Positions 22,604 to 35,066 are shown, numbered from the stretch's first letter. The stretch is DNA of 64,000 nucleotides from Iris pallida (GCA_029216955.1 JANAVB010023996.1:12812269-12876268); one strand, 5' to 3'. Program-made: numbers and translations. The notes: a model not told the origin generated them from the letters alone.

Positions 22604-23805
22604 TCACAACTCTGCATCATTTGCACCGGGAGGATCATGAGGAAAATAGGCAGTGGTCGGGTCGAAATACTGAAAAGTAGCCTCATCAGTAAAACGGGGA
22701 CCAGGGAAAGCAGGGTGTGGAAGGATAGTAAGTGGATGGGCTGGATCATGCACCAGGCTGTAATGTAGGTCGGCAATACTGTTTCTCAGCACCTGGGCCT
22801 GAGAAATGTGCCTGAACTCTGAGTCCTGATAACGTTGCGTGGAAACCGCAACGAACTCATCAAATCGCTGGTAGAAGGCATGATCAAGTCCTGGAGCAGG
22901 GGCCGGAGCAGGAGGAGCATCTGCTGGAGGGTCCTCAGCATCAGCTGGAATATCAGCAGGAGCAGCACCGGGAGGTCGAGGAAACCGACGAGAGCGGGTC
23001 AACTCAACAGCAGTAGAAGAAATAGCACACGTTTCAAGATCAATCTCGAAACGGCGAAAGATACTCGCAAGGTGCATAGGAAAAACAAGGTTCCTTCCTG
23101 CATTCTTGCAGTTGAGCATCCATGACATCATGGTCTTTGGAATTGAGAAGGGAATTCCAAAATGAATGTGATACAAAGCAGAGAGTTCCAAAAATGTGAC
23201 CTCATCAGTAGAGCCTTTCTTCGGAAGAAGGGCTGAGAAAATCATGCGATGAAGTTCGTAGAAATTTGGTTAAGATGTCGAGAAAATATTCTCCGAGGAG
23301 GAGGAGTGGGGTGACAGATCAATTCCCTAAAAGAAGCTAAGGTGACATCTGCAGGGAACTGAATGTGGTGGATGTCAACAAGAGCTTCACCAATATCAGG
23401 AACGTGAAAATATTCACTGATATCAGTGGCGCTAAATTCAAGTTCCTGTCCAGCAACGCAGGAATAGAAATTTCCGTTTTGTTTTACTTGCAAGTTGCAG
23501 TAAAACATCCGGACAGCATTGTCATAAATATTATCTTGGACTTCAAAAAAGTCGCGAAATCCAAGTAGTTCAAAAGTAGGAACATATTCGAAGAAGATTG
23601 TAAAGTTGACAAATGCTCCAGTACAAATACGACGGAGAGAAAAGGAATCAAACCAGAGATTGGAAAAGTCTCTGTCGGGAAACAGAGTGCCATCGAATTC
23701 CTCGGGATCTCTAGGTTTGGCTGGACTGAACAAACTGGCTGGAGTGTAGTCGGAAGATGAGGAAGCACCCTGGGAAGAATTTCCTCGTTGACGCTTCGGA
23801 GCCAT
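22604..23805 (-). pseudogene. Sirevirus aORF, unit 1, one-base frameshift
   Basis: Same protein as the intact 400-residue aORF at 36566-37768, but one T is missing in the run at about 23264-23267. This splits the frame into 187 N-terminal residues (to 23242) and a 213-residue remainder (from 23245). Apart from a few substitutions (for example Thr for Met near the C-terminal part at about 22840) the copies are identical, so the break arose after the array duplicated. Confidence 0.9.
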
Positions 23806-24030
23806 GTGGAGATGGAGAAGATCGTCGAAGCCTTGTACGAAGGGAAGAGGAAAGTCTTCTAGAAGGAGGTAGAGCTATTTCTCGTTTTGGTGTGGAGAAA
23901 TAGTGGAAGAAAGGGTGGATTAAATAGGTGCTAGGGCCGGCTGTTCGGTTCTGGAACCATCACAGCGCCGACCGAACTCGGTCCGAGTTCGGTCCGAACT
24001 AGGTCAGAGTTCGGGCCGAGTTCGGTCACT
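23806..24030 (-). promoter_or_regulatory. Promoter-like module upstream of the aORF, unit 1
   Basis: Reading the minus strand: a cluster of GAACTCGG/GAGTTCGG palindromes (24027-23969), then CACCTATTTAATCC (TATA-type box at 23919-23927), then a pyrimidine-rich leader, then the aORF ATG at 23805. The LTR shows the same order, with CACCTATAAATAG. Function is inferred. Confidence 0.45.
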
Positions 24031-24301
24031 TGCATTTCCGAGGCAGTCAATGCAGTCAGAGTATATTAAAAGTTTAATAAATAAAGTTTGACTGATTTAT
24101 ATTTTAACTGCTGTAATTTTGGGTTAACTGTAGGGGATGTCCCAGCTAACGGTGGTTCACCGGGGAACACTTAAGTACCGCTTCGCTTCGACCGTAGCCG
24201 TGGTGACAGACATTGCCCTTTATAAGTTTGTCCCCAAAATAACTTTCGTTAAATAAATAAATAATCAAATTATTTAAAACCAGTTTAAAATACCATATGC
24301 A

Positions 24302-25257
24302 TTAAGAGTCCGAAAATTCAAGGATGCCGAGCTCACGCCTCAAGATGTTGAAACGGTCTTCAGCCAAGGGTTTAGTGAAAATATCTGCTAGTTGATGTTC
24401 AGTATTAATAAATTTTAAGCAAATATCCCCGTGTTGTTGATGATCACGTAGAAAATGATGTCTAACTTCTATGTGCTTTGTGCGTGAATGACAGATAGGG
24501 TTCTTAGTTAAATTAATTGCACTAGTGTTGTCACAGTATATAGGAACATTTGTATAGTGCAGATTATAGTCCTCTAAGGTTTGCTTCATCCACAAAATTT
24601 GAGCACAACAACGTCCTGCGGCGATATACTCAGCCTCAGTTGTTGATAATGCTACTGAATTTTGCTTCTTGCTAAACCAAGAGACTAGGGCCTTTCCCAA
24701 GAAATGACATGTACCACTGGTACTTTTACGGTCCACTTTGCATCCGGCAAAATCCGCATCCGAGTAACCTATAAGGTCAAAGGATTTGGTTTTGGGATAC
24801 CATAAGCCAACTGTAGAAGTTCCTTTAAGGTATCGGAAGATACGCTTAACGGCACTAAGATGTGATTCCTTAGGATTTGCCTGATATCTTGCACAGATGC
24901 AAACACTAAACATAATATCAGGGCGACTAGCAGTTAAATATAATAAACTACCAATCATACCTCGATACTTACGCTGATCAACAGGTTTGCCACTTTCATC
25001 AGCATCAAGCTTTGTAGATGTAGCCATAGGCGTCCCAATTGGCTTTACATTTTCGAAGTCGTACTTCTTCAGTATGTCCTTCGTGTACTTGGCTTGGTTG
25101 ATGAATGTTCCATTTGAGTGTTGTTTGATTTGCAATCCTAGGAAGAAGTTCAGCTCTCCCATCATGCTCATTTCAAATTCACTCTGCATACACTTGGCAA
25201 ATTCTTGACAAAGTTGTTCATTAGTAGAACCGAATATAATGTCATCTACATAAATTT
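24302..25257 (-). pseudogene. Sirevirus pol, 3' part: RT end and RNase H, unit 1
   Basis: The part begins at the catalytic motif IYVDDIIFGSTN and runs through the end of RT (FFLGLQIKQHSNGTFINQ, GTPMATSTKLD, GSLLYLTASRPDIMFSVCIC) and RNase H (GYSDADFAGCKVDRKSTSG, ALSTTEAEYIAAG, CDNTSAINLTKNP, HSRTKHIEVRHHFLRDH, ADIFTKPLAEDRF) to a stop at 24302. The rest of pol lies beyond the level 3 element, at 31064-33211. The RNase H itself looks undamaged. RNase H sequence and the aORF downstream place it in the Sirevirus lineage. Confidence 0.95.
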
Positions 25258-27872
25258 TGTCACGACCCGCTCCCAATTTTGGGATACGAGTACGTGGCCA
25301 AGTCCAGCCTACGCCGCAGCATCGGCGGTAGTACGCTGTCTATGATAACAATGGTCCACAACAAGCACAACACGCATATATATCATCCACAACTAAGCCA
25401 ACAAAAATCACTAAAATATCCAATAGTCTCAATATTATAAATATGAAAATCTACTACAACTCAGAAAGTCTCGGGAACAAACCCGGATAGCAGAAAAATA
25501 AAATAGATAACTCAACTCCATAACTATAACTACTAACTAATGCGAATCCATAAGGAAAGAAATATGCTAATTCGCATCAGTGCTGGAACCGGGTACGCCA
25601 GTGACGTCAGGGTCGCCAATATACTCACCGTAGACCTCGGGGCAAATCTCTTCGTCTAAAGCTGAAAAATAGTTATCCAGTCAGGATTGGAGCAAGATCA
25701 CCATAACACTACATTACACAATATAGTATACAAGCATGAAGGAAAGATAAAAGGAATTTAATTGAAGATAAGTATAGGTATGACATTGTATGATAAGAAA
25801 GTACCTTTGAGACATGATAACAATATGAAGGTAGACTTTGACATACCACTAAGACATGATGACAACAAGAAGGTAAACTTGACGAAAGAAGAACAATAGA
25901 CAATAGAGTAACAATAATTAAGTCACGTGTACTGTGTGTTTTAGAATAACAACGTTCAGCATGTAGACGGCTTGGGATATCCGTCAGTCATACGTGTGGT
26001 GCATGACTGATATTATGCAATCAATGTATAGGGGGTCTGTATTCAATTCGTTGACCACATGCTTACTTGTCGTATTCCCCCGCCCGACTCACTCACAATA
26101 CATGTCCACTATGATAAACATTAGCAATACGATAAACTGTAAACAATAGGAAACAATGAGTAAAAGATGAACATGTATATATCCTAACGATTCTAACTCT
26201 CGTGCACAATATTAATCATGAGCAATGACAATCATGAACCAAAGGGAAGTAATAGTGAAACGACGACACGAAGATACATGCAGCATAAAATAAAGGAAAC
26301 ATAGGTCATAGTGATACTTGCCTGCTCCGATAGATGATAAAGTCACAAGTCAAGACGTCGTAGTCCGATCTACCCCGTCACATAAAAACCACAAGTTAGA
26401 TCAACAATTCCCACTCTAAAATCCTAGAAAATGGCTAATGGGTTAAATCAATTAATACTATTCTAATTCTGGAATAAATCATCTAAAATCATATTTTAAC
26501 CTATTTAATTCTGAAATAATAATCTACACAAAAATATTTGGCCAAGGAAAGTCACGGATCCAAATTCGGGACTCGTGGCACGCAAACCGAGACGTACTGT
26601 TGACTAACTGGTCAAACATTATGAATTCAAGTTTGAGTGTGCAACATGATAGATTTCAGCGCCATGAGTGCACTGGAATCGACCGTGCCACAAAATCACA
26701 ATTTGGTCAAAAGTTATCGCCATTATGGCTAACTATGACCAAATCGATGAACCGTTGACCAAATCTGACTTCTATGAATAAAATAAAATAATAGATGAAA
26801 TTCTAAATTTCTGGAAAAATTATATGTTTTAGGGCTCGGTGTCAGCTTTCCAAAACTTCAAACGGATCGCAAAACGGAGTTCGGGATCGCTCGGAATCTC
26901 GAAAACCGTGCGACGTGTAAATTTTTGGACAACCGACACTCAAATAATTATTCAGAAATTCGAGATCAAAATACCAGAAAATAAATTATATAATCAGAAA
27001 GCTAACCTCAATACGCTTCCAACAAAAAAAACGGCGCACAAAAAGGACGTCTAGATCAACGGCAATCGCCCCGCGAAGTCGAAGAATCCCTATTGAACTC
27101 TCCACAAAAGCTGCTGAAATAAAGTAGGGTTTTCGAAAAACCTAATAACTAATATATATATAGGAAATTATAGTCGGTGGAACGGCTTGAGGCGGCTGGC
27201 TCTGCCACGTGGCAGCATCCTGTGCGCCCCGCCAGGATCCTACGGTCCAAACCAAGCTGAGCTTGGCTCGGCTCCGAGCTTGGCTCGGACTAGGACTAAG
27301 TCGGTGGCTCGGAGACCGATCCGCACCCGCCCCCGCGCTGACGGGTGGGCCCGCCACGTGCGCCCGAGCGGCTGACGGGTGGGCCCCCGCTCGGCTGACT
27401 GGGTAATTGCTTTAGAAAATAGGTTTTTAATATTCAAAAAATTAATTAAAAATTCCAGAAAAATCCAAAAAATTCCAAATAAATCCCAGAAAATTCCTAA
27501 AAATTCCTAGAAAATTCTAGAAAATATTTTAAGGGTTCTAGAGCCTATATAAATTCTTTGACCTAAAATATACCCTCGGGTGCACTCACATAAATTCCTA
27601 GAAGCTTAAGAAATAATGAAACAATATATAATAATTATCTAAAAATCTTCAATAAATCCTGGAAATTCTAAAATGGTAAAATAATACTCTAGAGGCTGCC
27701 TGGGGACCCTGGAGACCATATATGACCTAATTTCCTTATATCTAACCTATAGGCTTAGGCAAAATCTTACGATTCCAAATCGACATCCTAGTAAATAATT
27801 GTTTCTAACTAAAATAAAAATAAAAAAAAATCTCCAAAATAGAAAATAAATTCTAGGAACCCAAATGCTACA
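25258..27872 (-). repeat. Level 3 3' LTR, unit 1
   Basis: Contains a G/C-rich block at about 27175-27400 with two CACGTG G-boxes and GAGCTTGGCTCGG repeats. On the minus strand this block lies upstream of a TATATATA box (about 27151-27163). A cluster of TTGAC/GTCAA cores lies at about 26601-26765. ORFs through this LTR are chance openings. Confidence 0.95.
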
Positions 27873-28447
27873 AACTATCCCCCTTAAAAGATTTTTGTCC
27901 TCAAAAATCAAAACATCACAAATAGCATAGTATAACCCTAACTCTTACAAGCACTAATTTCTTAATCTAAGTCACGGAGAGATAATGGCTAGGAACATAA
28001 GGGAACTGATCGATAATAATCCTACTACAAACTAACTAAGCATGCATACCAACTAAAACTAAAGAAGGCTCTACGAACTCGGTACTCTCTACTGTCGATC
28101 CCTCGGGTTCGGGAGTAGCATAAGGGTTAGCTACCCTTATCCCCCTACGGATCGCACTGCGCCTTGTCTCAACCATTGCAAACTAAAAGGAAAGAAAAGA
28201 TATGGTTAGAACGGTAGATACAAACATATCGAAGAAATTACGGACGGAATCAAGCAAGATGCAAATTAAGAGACAATAAGATCCTAAGATAAAATAGACT
28301 CATAAGGTTGGAGATCCTATTTGTGGATGATATAACCTCCTAACTTCAAATCTATTCGCAGGCTCGTAGTAGTACAGCTAACTTAAGCACTACCACGAGT
28401 TCGCAGTCTTTTGCGAAATTGGACCTGCATGGGCCACCATAAAAACT
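27873..28447 (-). other. Level 3 internal region, unit 1
   Basis: 575 bp with no credible ORF. On the minus strand it starts AGTTTTTATGGTGGCCCATG, closely like the level 1 leader at 51268. A short inverted repeat (28366-28373 with 28389-28396) follows. At the other end GAGGACAAAAATC and a PPT (TTTTAAGGGGGATAGT, 27875-27890) precede the 3' LTR. Confidence 0.85.
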
Positions 28448-31063
28448 TGTCACGACCCGCTCCCAATTTTGGGATACGAGTACGTGGCCAAGTCCAGCCT
28501 ACGCCGCAGCATCGGCGGTAGTACGCTGTCTATGATAACAATGGTCCACAACAAGCACAACACGCATATATATCATCCACAACTAAGCCAACAAAAATCA
28601 CTAAAATATCCAATAGTCTCAATATTATAAATATGAAAATCTACTACAACTCAGAAAGTCTCGGGAACAAACCCGGATAGCAGAAAAATAAAATAGATAA
28701 CTCAACTCCATAACTATAACTACTAACTAATGCGAATCCATAAGGAAAGAAATATGCTAATTCGCATCAGTGCTGGAACCGGGTACGCCAGTGACGTCAG
28801 GGTCGCCAATATACTCACCGTAGACCTCGGGGCAAATCTCTTCGTCTAAAGCTGAAAAATAGTTATCCAGTCAGGATTGGAGCAAGATCACCATAACACT
28901 ACATTACACAATATAGTATACAAGCATGAAGGAAAGATAAAAGGAATTTAATTGAAGATAAGTATAGGTATGACATTGTATGATAAGAAAGTACCTTTGA
29001 GACATGATAACAATATGAAGGTAGACTTTGACATACCACTAAGACATGATGACAACAAGAAGGTAAACTTGACGAAAGAAGAACAATAGACAATAGAGTA
29101 ACAATAATTAAGTCACGTGTACTGTGTGTTTTAGAATAACAACGTTCAGCATGTAGACGGCTTGGGATATCCGTCAGTCATACGTGTGGTGCATGACTGA
29201 TATTATGCAATCAATGTATAGGGGGTCTGTATTCAATTCGTTGACCACATGCTTACTTGTCGTATTCCCCCGCCCGACTCACTCACAATACATGTCCACT
29301 ATGATAAACATTAGCAATACGATAAACTGTAAACAATAGGAAACAATGAGTAAAAGATGAACATGTATATATCCTAACGATTCTAACTCTCGTGCACAAT
29401 ATTAATCATGAGCAATGACAATCATGAACCAAAGGGAAGTAATAGTGAAACGACGACACGAAGATACATGCAGCATAAAATAAAGGAAACATAGGTCATA
29501 GTGATACTTGCCTGCTCCGATAGATGATAAAGTCACAAGTCAAGACGTCGTAGTCCGATCTACCCCGTCACATAAAAACCACAAGTTAGATCAACAATTC
29601 CCACTCTAAAATCCTAGAAAATGGCTAATGGGTTAAATCAATTAATACTATTCTAATTCTGGAATAAATCATCTAAAATCATATTTTAACCTATTTAATT
29701 CTGAAATAATAATCTACACAAAAATATTTGGCCAAGGAAAGTCACGGATCCAAATTCGGGACTCGTGGCACGCAAACCGAGACGTACTGTTGACTAACTG
29801 GTCAAACATTATGAATTCAAGTTTGAGTGTGCAACATGATAGATTTCAGCGCCATGAGTGCACTGGAATCGACCGTGCCACAAAATCACAATTTGGTCAA
29901 AAGTTATCGCCATTATGGCTAACTATGACCAAATCGATGAACCGTTGACCAAATCTGACTTCTATGAATAAAATAAAATAATAGATGAAATTCTGAATTT
30001 CTGGAAAAATTATATGTTTTAGGGCTCGGTGTCAGCTTTCCAAAACTTCAAACGGATCGCAAAACGGAGTTCGGGATCGCTCGGAATCTCGAAAACCGTG
30101 CGACGTGTAAATTTTTGGACAACCGACACTCAAATAATTATTCAGAAATTCGAGATCAAAATACCAGAAAATAAATTATATAATCAGAAAGCTAACCTCA
30201 ATACGCTTCCAACAAAAAAAACGGCGCACAAAAAGGACGTCTAGATCAACGGCAATCGCCCCGCGAAGTCGAAGAATCCCTATTGAACTCTCCACAAAAG
30301 CTGCTGAAATAAAGTAGGGTTTTCGAAAAACCTAATAACTAATATATATATAGGAAATTATAGTCGGTGGAACGGCTTGAGGCGGCTGGCTCTGCCACGT
30401 GGCAGCATCCTGTGCGCCCCGCCAGGATCCTACGGTCCAAACCAAGCTGAGCTTGGCTCGGCTCCGAGCTTGGCTCGGACTAGGACTAAGTCGGTGGCTC
30501 GGAGACCGATCCGCACCCGCCCCCGCGCTGACGGGTGGGCCCGCCACGTGCGCCCGAGCGGCTGACGGGTGGGCCCCCGCTCGGCTGACTGGGTAATTGC
30601 TTTAGAAAATAGGTTTTTAATATTCAAAAAATTAATTAAAAATTCCAGAAAAATCCAAAAAATTCCAAATAAATCCCAGAAAATTCCTAAAAATTCCTAG
30701 AAAATTCTAGAAAATATTTTAAGGGTTCTAGAGCCTATATAAATTCTTTGACCTAAAATATACCCTCGGGTGCACTCACATAAATTCCTAGAAGCTTAAG
30801 AAATAATGAAACAATATATAATAATTATCTAAAAATCTTCAATAAATCCTGGAAATTCTAAAATGGTAAAATAATACTCTAGAGGCTGCCTGGGGGCCCT
30901 GGAGACCATATATGACCTAATTTCCTTATATCTAACCTATAGGCTTAGGCAAAATCTTACGATTCCAAATCGACATCCTAGTAAATAATTGTTTCTAACT
31001 AAAATAAAAATAAAAAAAAAATCTCCAAAATAGAAAATAAATTCTAGGAACCCAAATGCTACA
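28448..31063 (-). repeat. Level 3 5' LTR, unit 1
   Basis: Near-identical copy of 25258-27872. Its outer end TGCTACA abuts the AATTT duplication at 31064. Confidence 0.95.
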
Positions 31064-33211
31064 AATTTGCACTAGAAGTATATCATTATTCAAAGAAATA
31101 AAAAGAGTAGTATCAATCTTGCCTTTTGAAAAACCATTATCAAGTAAGAAGGCGCTTAGGCGTTCATACCAAGCACGAGGTGCTTGTTTGAGTCCATAGA
31201 GTGCTTTCTTAAGCTTGAAGACGTGATCAGGTTTTTGAAAATCTTCAAAACCAGGGGGTTGTTTCACAAAAACTTCTTCTTTCAAAAATCCATTTAAAAA
31301 TGCGCTTTTCACGTCCATTTGAAAAAGTTTGAAATCATTAAAACAAGCAAAAGCGCAAAACATGCGAATGGCTTCTAGTCTAGCAACAGGAGCATAGGTC
31401 TCATCATAATCAATTCCTTCTTCTTGATTATAACCTTGTGCAACTAGACGTGCTTTGTTGCGTAGAACTTGACCATCTTCACTAAGTTTATTTCGGAACA
31501 CCCATTTGGTACCAATTATCGATTGACCAATAGGTTTAGGAACGAGTTCCCAAACTTGGTTTCTCTCAAATTGATTAAGTTCCTCTTGCATGGCAGAAAT
31601 CCAAAATTCATCAGAAAAAGCCTCATTAGCATTCTTAGGTTCTATTTGAGAAATAAATGCTACATTAGCTGCTACCTCAGAATCTCTAAGAGATGAACGA
31701 GTACTTACACCTTTGGATACATCACCTATTATGAGAGTTTCTGGATGATCTGGTTTGAATCTTAATGATTCGAATCTTTGGGCCATACCTTTCACAAGGC
31801 TCTTCTCAGTTCCTGCATCTTCAGGACTTTTATCGGTTCTTGCCTCTTGGGTATGATCTTTCTCAGAACTCTTCTTTGTCTTTGTAGGTGCATCTTCATC
31901 ATCACTGTCGCTAGATCTATGACTATTCAACTCATCAAAGGTAACATTAACACTTTCTTCAACAATCAAAGATCTTTTATTGAAAATTCTATATCCTTTA
32001 CTCTTAGCAGCATATCCGAGAAATATCCCGTCATCTGCTTTCGAGTCGAACTTTCCCAAGTTATCCTTGGTGTTCAGGATGAAACAGCGACAACCAAAAA
32101 CTTTAAAATAAGATATGTTTGGAATTCTTCCAAACCAAAGCTCATATGGTGTTTTCTTCGATATAGGTCGAATTAACACCCTATTTAAAATATGACAGGC
32201 TGTACTAACAGCTTCTGCCCAAAAATATTTAGGAAGATTATGCTGATTAAGCATGACTCTAGCCATTTCGCTTAGAGTACGATTCTTCCGCTCCACAACA
32301 CCATTCTGTTGGGGAGTTCTAGGACAAGAAAATTCGTGGTAGTATCCACTATCATCATAAAACTTTTTGAAATCAGTATTTTCGAATTCGCCACCATGAT
32401 CACTTCGGATACGAGTAATCATGAAGCCTTTTTCGTTTTGAACCTTTTTACAAAATATCTGAAATTCAAAAATTGCATCACTTTTGTTTGATAAAAAATA
32501 AACCCATGTAAAACGAGAAAAATCATCAACAATGACAAAAGCATAGAGTTTACCGCCAAGACTAGCGACTCTACTAGGACCAAATAAATCCATATGAATC
32601 AACTGCAAAGGTCTCGAAGTACTTACAGCGTTGATGGATTTAAAAGATGACCTATGTGCTTTGTTCTTTTCACAGTCAGCACATACCATGTCTCTCTTGA
32701 ATGGAATTTCTGGGAGTCCTTTTACCAACTTCTTTGTGTTCAGGCGTGAGATAGTATCCATGTTTGCATGTCCTAGTCTCATGTGCCATAGCCAGCTTTC
32801 ATTTTGATTGGCTACTAGACACCTTCCTGCATTATTAGTATTCTCCAAAAAGAAAACATATATATTGTCTTCTCTAATCCCTTTATATATGGGATCACCA
32901 GATGACATATCATATATAGTACATTTATCTTTCACAAAATTGATGCCATAACCATTATCTGCCAAATGACTTATACTCAGTAGGTTATGTTTCAATTCGG
33001 TTACTAGACAAACATCTTTTATTATAGGGTAAGGAGACATACCTACAGTGCCATTACCTATAATGTCACCTCTCAAGTTATTTCCGAAGGAGACATATCC
33101 TTCTTTCTTCATCGATAGCGTAGCGAATAAAGATGCATCACCAGTCATGTGTCGCGAACATCCGCTATCGAGGATCCATTTGCTTCTAGCATAAGAAGGT
33201 TGAGGGTCCAC
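31064..33211 (-). pseudogene. Sirevirus pol, 5' part: protease, integrase, RT start, unit 1
   Basis: Domains by residue from 33211: aspartic protease [14 protein letters not shown] (D15-S16-G17); pre-integrase HHCC (H143, H148, C177, C180); integrase core with D208 (HMDLFGP), D271 (RSDHGGEF) and E307 (NGVVERKN); Copia integrase C terminus ([26 protein letters not shown]); RT with [40 protein letters not shown] (D633) and [12 protein letters not shown]. The frame enters the level 3 LTR just before YVDD, so the enzyme would lack its central catalytic motif. Pol lies in the +1 frame relative to gag with a 26-base overlap, and its frame opens at a GTG right after a stop. Confidence 0.95.
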
Positions 33212-35012
33212 CTACAAAACAAGTAGATGAATCCTTTGGTACCCATTTTCTGAAGGGTCCATGCTGATTAGCTTTAGGTCTCCAAACTAAAGTATGGTTA
33301 TCAACAAGTTTTCTTGCAAGACAATATTGTGATATATGACCATGTGTACCACAATACGTGCAAGTCAGTTTAGAACCAGATGAGGTTGAAACTGAGTTCA
33401 CATGCTTGTTTGGTTTCTTGGAGAACCTATAAGTGAAAGCATGATGATATTCGTGTTTCTTATGTGCTTTCTTGTTCTTAGTCCTCTTAGGTGTATGCTT
33501 AGCATTAGGACTAAAATTAGGCTCTGTCACAGGCATTGCCTGTTTGCCTAACTTGATTTCTAACTTTTTAGAAATCGCAATAGACTCTTCATATTTAGCA
33601 GTCATAACTGAGAGTCTGTGTTCTGTTACTAAGTGCATTCTCTTCTCTGTGTCATACAGTTTTTGCATCTTACCATAATCTCTTTCTTTCTTTTGAATAG
33701 TGAGGATAGCCTCATGATAGTCTACCTTGAGTTTGGCTATCTCTTCCGTGTTACCGGTTGTAGATGTCTCTTTAATATCTTGAAGAAGATTAGACAGTCT
33801 AGCTATCTCGGCTGTGTGTGCCTTAATCTCTTTTCGAGATTGCTTATACTTGTCGAGCACAGTTTTGTGATCTTCAAGTAAGTCGCTAAAGGCAGTCTCT
33901 AGTTCTTCAAAAGTAAACTCATCAAACAGAGGATTAGATGATACCTTTTCGAATGCCATAAGACAAACATTTGCATTGCTGCAGGGTCTGTCTTCTTCTT
34001 CTGAGTCACTGACATCACTCTCGTGCCAGATGCTTGTGTTGGCATACTTTCGGCCAGATGTGGATCTTCTGTTTGATCTTGACCGATCATATGGACTGCT
34101 CTTCTTGATAGCTGGACAGTCCTTCTTCATGTGCCCTGATTTCTTGCATCCGAAGCATATTGTCTCGTCTTCATTGCTTTCTTGGATGTCTTTCTTCTTC
34201 CTGCTTGTGAACTTTAGATATTTCTTGAAGTTCTTCACAAGTAAGGCACGTTCATCACCACTTGATGATTCTTCATCTGAGTCATTGCATGTTGATTTTC
34301 TTGCTTGAGCTTTGAAGGCGATAGTCTTTTCCTTTGGTGTGGCCTCTTCAAAGTCTTGCAAGTCGAGCTCATGAGTCATCAACTTGCCCATCAATGTTTC
34401 TAAAGTCATCGTGGTGAGATCGTTTCCTTCAATGATTGCTGTGGCTTTTGGATTCCAGTTCTTTGTAAGAGCCCGCAGCACTTTCCTGATCTTCTCATGG
34501 TTGCTGTAATCTTTACCAAGAGATTGAAGGGGATTAGTTATATCAAGGAAACGAGTAAACATCTGTGTAATTGACTCACCAGGTTTCATTTTAAAAGATT
34601 CATATTCCTGAGTCAGTCTACTGATTTTGGATTCCTTAACTTGGGAAGTCCCTTCATGGGTTACCTCAAGAAGTTTCCAAATTTCATGAGACGTCTTGCA
34701 GGTAGAAACTCTATTGAACTCTGTTTTGTCAATTGCACAGAATAGTGCATTGATGGCTCGAGCATCAAGACTAGCCTTTGCTTTTTCAGCATCGGTGTAC
34801 TTGTCATGCGGCTTTTCCATAAGAATACCTTCAACCACTGTAGGTGGTGGTTTCTTATATCCATCAATGACTATAGACCATAAATCAAAATCTAGAGACT
34901 TTAGAAAGAAAGTCATACGTGTTTTCCAGTATGTATAGTTTGTTCCATCAAATAGGGGAGGTCTATTTGTGGATTGCCCTTCACCGTTGAATATAGATTT
35001 CACGGCTGCCAT
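33186..35012 (-). CDS. Sirevirus Gag, 608 residues, unit 1
   Basis: Structural protein of the virus-like particle, open throughout. The N terminus [13 protein letters not shown] and [14 protein letters not shown], then [16 protein letters not shown], are DUF4219/UBN2-type Gag blocks (about residues 20-220). A zinc knuckle [14 protein letters not shown] is at 286-299. A likely coiled coil rich in Lys/Glu lies at about 365-490. A second knuckle [14 protein letters not shown] is at 551-564. The long Gag with a coiled coil is typical of Sireviruses. The ATG at 35012 lies 41 bases from the PBS. The final codons overlap pol. Confidence 0.93.
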   Translation of the reverse strand: MAAVKSIFNGEGQSTNRPPLFDGTNYTYWKTRMTFFLKSLDFDLWSIVIDGYKKPPPTVVEGILMEKPHDKYTDAEKAKASLDARAINALFCAIDKTEFNRVSTCKTSHEIWKLLEVTHEGTSQVKESKISRLTQEYESFKMKPGESITQMFTRFLDITNPLQSLGKDYSNHEKIRKVLRALTKNWNPKATAIIEGNDLTTMTLETLMGKLMTHELDLQDFEEATPKEKTIAFKAQARKSTCNDSDEESSSGDERALLVKNFKKYLKFTSRKKKDIQESNEDETICFGCKKSGHMKKDCPAIKKSSPYDRSRSNRRSTSGRKYANTSIWHESDVSDSEEEDRPCSNANVCLMAFEKVSSNPLFDEFTFEELETAFSDLLEDHKTVLDKYKQSRKEIKAHTAEIARLSNLLQDIKETSTTGNTEEIAKLKVDYHEAILTIQKKERDYGKMQKLYDTEKRMHLVTEHRLSVMTAKYEESIAISKKLEIKLGKQAMPVTEPNFSPNAKHTPKRTKNKKAHKKHEYHHAFTYRFSKKPNKHVNSVSTSSGSKLTCTYCGTHGHISQYCLARKLVDNHTLVWRPKANQHGPFRKWVPKDSSTCFVGGPSTFLC

Positions 35013-35052
35013 ATATATACTCTCTAGGATATGTTATATGAGAATATAACCT

Positions 35053-35064
35053 GCTCTGATACCA
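35053..35064 (-). promoter_or_regulatory. Primer binding site, initiator tRNA-Met (unit 1)
   Basis: On the minus strand TGGTATCAGAGC lies two bases after the end of LTR B. Confidence 0.95.
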
Positions 35065-35066
35065 AT

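Larger units (their letters stand above)
25258..31063 (-). mobile_element. Level 3: small-interior Gypsy-like LTR element, unit 1 copy
   Basis: LTRs of 2615-2616 bp (25258-27872 and 28448-31063; minus-strand TGTAGCAT to GTCGTGACA) enclose only 575 bp. Target duplication AATTT lies at 25253-25257 and 31064-31068. The LTR end, the leader start and the PPT resemble the level 1 element, so they belong to one family group. No coding capacity is seen, so it must depend on a partner element. The LTRs differ at only a few sites, for example 27706 (A) against 30896 (G), so insertion was recent. Confidence 0.95.

Noticed and set aside
27187..27437. Several overlapping 60-70 codon ORFs on both strands of the G/C-rich block
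   Set aside because: Open frames in all directions follow from high G/C and few stops; no protein features are seen.
31469..34308. Plus-strand ORFs of 60-132 codons opposite Sirevirus gag and pol
   Set aside because: They are antisense shadows of the minus-strand gag-pol, including those opposite conserved motifs, and recur identically at 45434-48273.
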